A program made the position numbers and the translations under genes. Of a stretch of DNA of 8,225 bases, positions 7,688-8,225 are shown in pieces. Below the pieces are notes generated by a model, which did no database searches, was not told the origin of the DNA, and saw only the letters and a program-made list of their open reading frames with translations. The first letter of the stretch is position 1. Each line of letters begins with the position of its first letter. The stretch spans positions 1 to 8,225 of the forward strand of contig CAZUVT010000094.1 in assembly GCA_964623925.1 (NCBI GenBank). Direction: 5' to 3'. This DNA comes from CATJXY01 sp964623925 (lineage in GTDB: Bacteria; Bacillota_I; Bacilli_A; Erysipelotrichales; Erysipelotrichaceae).

Positions 7688-8111
7688 AGACTTCCTCCAA
7701 AGATCTCTCCACCTCTTTGGCGAGTTCTTTGACTTCTTCCAACTCTTGTTTCGCTTCTTCCAATTCTCCTTCTTCGATCAGATCGGCGATCTTGAGGATC
7801 TTTTCGCCATATTTTTGATACTGTTCGATCAAATCGAGCACTTCTTCCTTCTCTCCCGTGTATTCACACAGATAGTTCATGAATCTTAATCCGATCTCAC
7901 GATATTGCATCAGCCATTCTTCACTGGTGATGTCGCCGCTTTCGATGACACAGCTCAGTTCTTCCCGATCCTGAAGCATCTGATTCAACATCTTCAGCTC
8001 TTCATTTTCTTTCTCTAATTGACAGCTTCTCAAAGACAAAAAAACGACCAAGATCCCACTGATCATGCCCAGGATCGCGATCGCTCTTCTTTTTATTTCT
8101 TTCCCTTTCAT
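7671..8111 (-). CDS. Small membrane-anchored helical protein of unknown function, coupled to the RHS gene
   Basis: This gene encodes 146 residues that I do not recognise as a named family. The N-terminus is short and basic (MKGKEIKRR), followed by a hydrophobic segment at about residues 10-27, then a polar remainder rich in Glu, Lys and Leu. By the positive-inside rule the C-terminal part would lie outside the cell. Residues 31-52 and about 87-146 look helical with heptad-like Leu/Ile spacing, suggesting coiled coil. Three cysteines (30, 54, 82) are present. I chose the ATG at 8111 because AAGGTGG lies six bases upstream and the promoter puts the transcript start near 8145. An in-frame TTG at 8180 would give 169 residues but lies within the -35 box. 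The stop TAG falls inside the RHS gene's first codons, so both genes should share a transcript and be translationally coupled. A role as assembly, anchoring or export partner of the RHS protein is inference from this arrangement. Confidence 0.85.
   Translation of the reverse strand: MKGKEIKRRAIAILGMISGILVVFLSLRSCQLEKENEELKMLNQMLQDREELSCVIESGDITSEEWLMQYREIGLRFMNYLCEYTGEKEEVLDLIEQYQKYGEKILKIADLIEEGELEEAKQELEEVKELAKEVERSLEEVYEKAH
7694..7698 (-). promoter_or_regulatory. Strong ribosome binding site of the RHS gene, inside the upstream gene
   Basis: A perfect GGAGG lies six bases before the ATG at 7687, within the last codons of the small membrane-protein gene. It fixes the start of the giant gene. 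It also indicates that ribosomes finishing the first gene can re-initiate here, giving translational coupling. Confidence 0.85.
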
Positions 8112-8117
8112 GATTTT

Positions 8118-8124
8118 CCACCTT
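8118..8124 (-). promoter_or_regulatory. Ribosome binding site of the small membrane protein
   Basis: AAGGTGG ends six bases before the ATG at 8111. It matches the AGGTG part of the extended anti-Shine-Dalgarno complement. It supports the 146-residue form over the longer TTG-initiated form. Confidence 0.7.
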
Positions 8125-8151
8125 AAATCTGCATTCCCTTTCTTTAGTGAT

Positions 8152-8180
8152 ATTGTAGTAGAGAAATCATTATTTCGCAA
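8152..8180 (-). promoter_or_regulatory. Sigma-A-type promoter for the two-gene operon
   Basis: On the minus strand TTGCGA (8180-8175) is followed by exactly 17 bases and TACAAT (8157-8152). This is four of six matches to the -35 consensus and five of six to the -10 consensus at ideal spacing. The predicted transcript start is near 8145, leaving a leader of about 34 bases before the ATG at 8111. Surrounding sequence is AT-rich. No second promoter is needed for the RHS gene, because the two genes overlap. Confidence 0.7.
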
Positions 8181-8225
8181 GATGAATTTTACAAATTATG
8201 GAAATTTTATTGAAACATTGTGGGT

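Larger units (their letters stand above)
8112..8225. other. AT-rich upstream region, no gene seen
   Basis: Apart from the promoter and ribosome site described separately, this edge segment holds no coding frame that I can support and no clear hairpin terminator. The far end is AT-rich, consistent with an upstream promoter element. Any neighbouring gene would lie beyond 8225. Confidence 0.5.

Noticed and set aside
5873..7889. Further plus-strand frames opposite the N-terminal part and the small gene (5873-6105, 6119-6529, 6818-7048, 7313-7540, 7674-7889)
   Set aside because: All lie opposite well-supported minus-strand coding sequence and show no recognisable protein features. Phe-rich stretches are antisense of Glu codons.
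8077..8084. GCGATCGC palindrome
   Set aside because: It arises from consecutive Ala and Ile codons (GCG ATC GCG ATC) in the membrane segment of the small protein and occurs in a GATC-rich sequence, so no separate function is supported.
8020..8111. Possible lipoprotein signal in the small protein, with Cys30 directly after the hydrophobic segment
   Set aside because: The residues before the cysteine are Leu-Arg-Ser. Arg at -2 does not fit the usual lipobox, so a simple membrane anchor is the safer reading.

Overview
The window is almost entirely one very large gene on the minus strand. From the ATG at 7687 it reads without a stop or frameshift to base 1, giving 2562 codons plus one base, and it continues beyond the window. 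The product is a secreted RHS/YD-repeat protein of the Gram-positive WapA-like type. In order it has a signal peptide, a Glu-rich segment, a WapA-type N-terminal region, a DNRLRE-like domain, an unassigned beta-rich region, a LysM-like segment, a DUF6531-like entry domain and about 75 tandem YD repeats. A 99-residue non-YD insertion follows, then the beginning of the terminal RHS core. The window stops inside the YNGEE motif that opens the core-closing segment. The part that normally carries the variable toxin, and any immunity gene after it, would lie beyond base 1 and cannot be judged here.

Upstream, also on the minus strand, is a small gene (ATG at 8111, stop at 7671) for a 146-residue membrane-anchored, Glu-rich, strongly helical protein of unknown function. 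It overlaps the RHS start by 17 bases, so the two form a translationally coupled pair. A good sigma-A-type promoter (TTGCGA, 17 bases, TACAAT) lies just upstream at 8152-8180. It places the transcript start near 8145, which selects the ATG at 8111 over an in-frame TTG at 8180. No other gene is visible in 8112-8225.

The organism is probably a moderate-GC member of the Bacillota. The evidence is the perfect GGAGG ribosome site, the consensus promoter, the Sec signal peptide without any PAAR/VgrG-type module, and the combination of DNRLRE-like, LysM-like and DUF6531 regions ahead of the YD repeats. A gut-associated Erysipelotrichia or clostridial host is a plausible guess, but the sequence alone does not prove it.

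Taken together, this looks like a polymorphic-toxin or surface-adhesin delivery locus. The small membrane protein and the giant exported protein are probably made from one transcript. The long open frames on the plus strand, and the shorter minus-strand ones in other frames, are shadows of the repeat-rich coding sequence.
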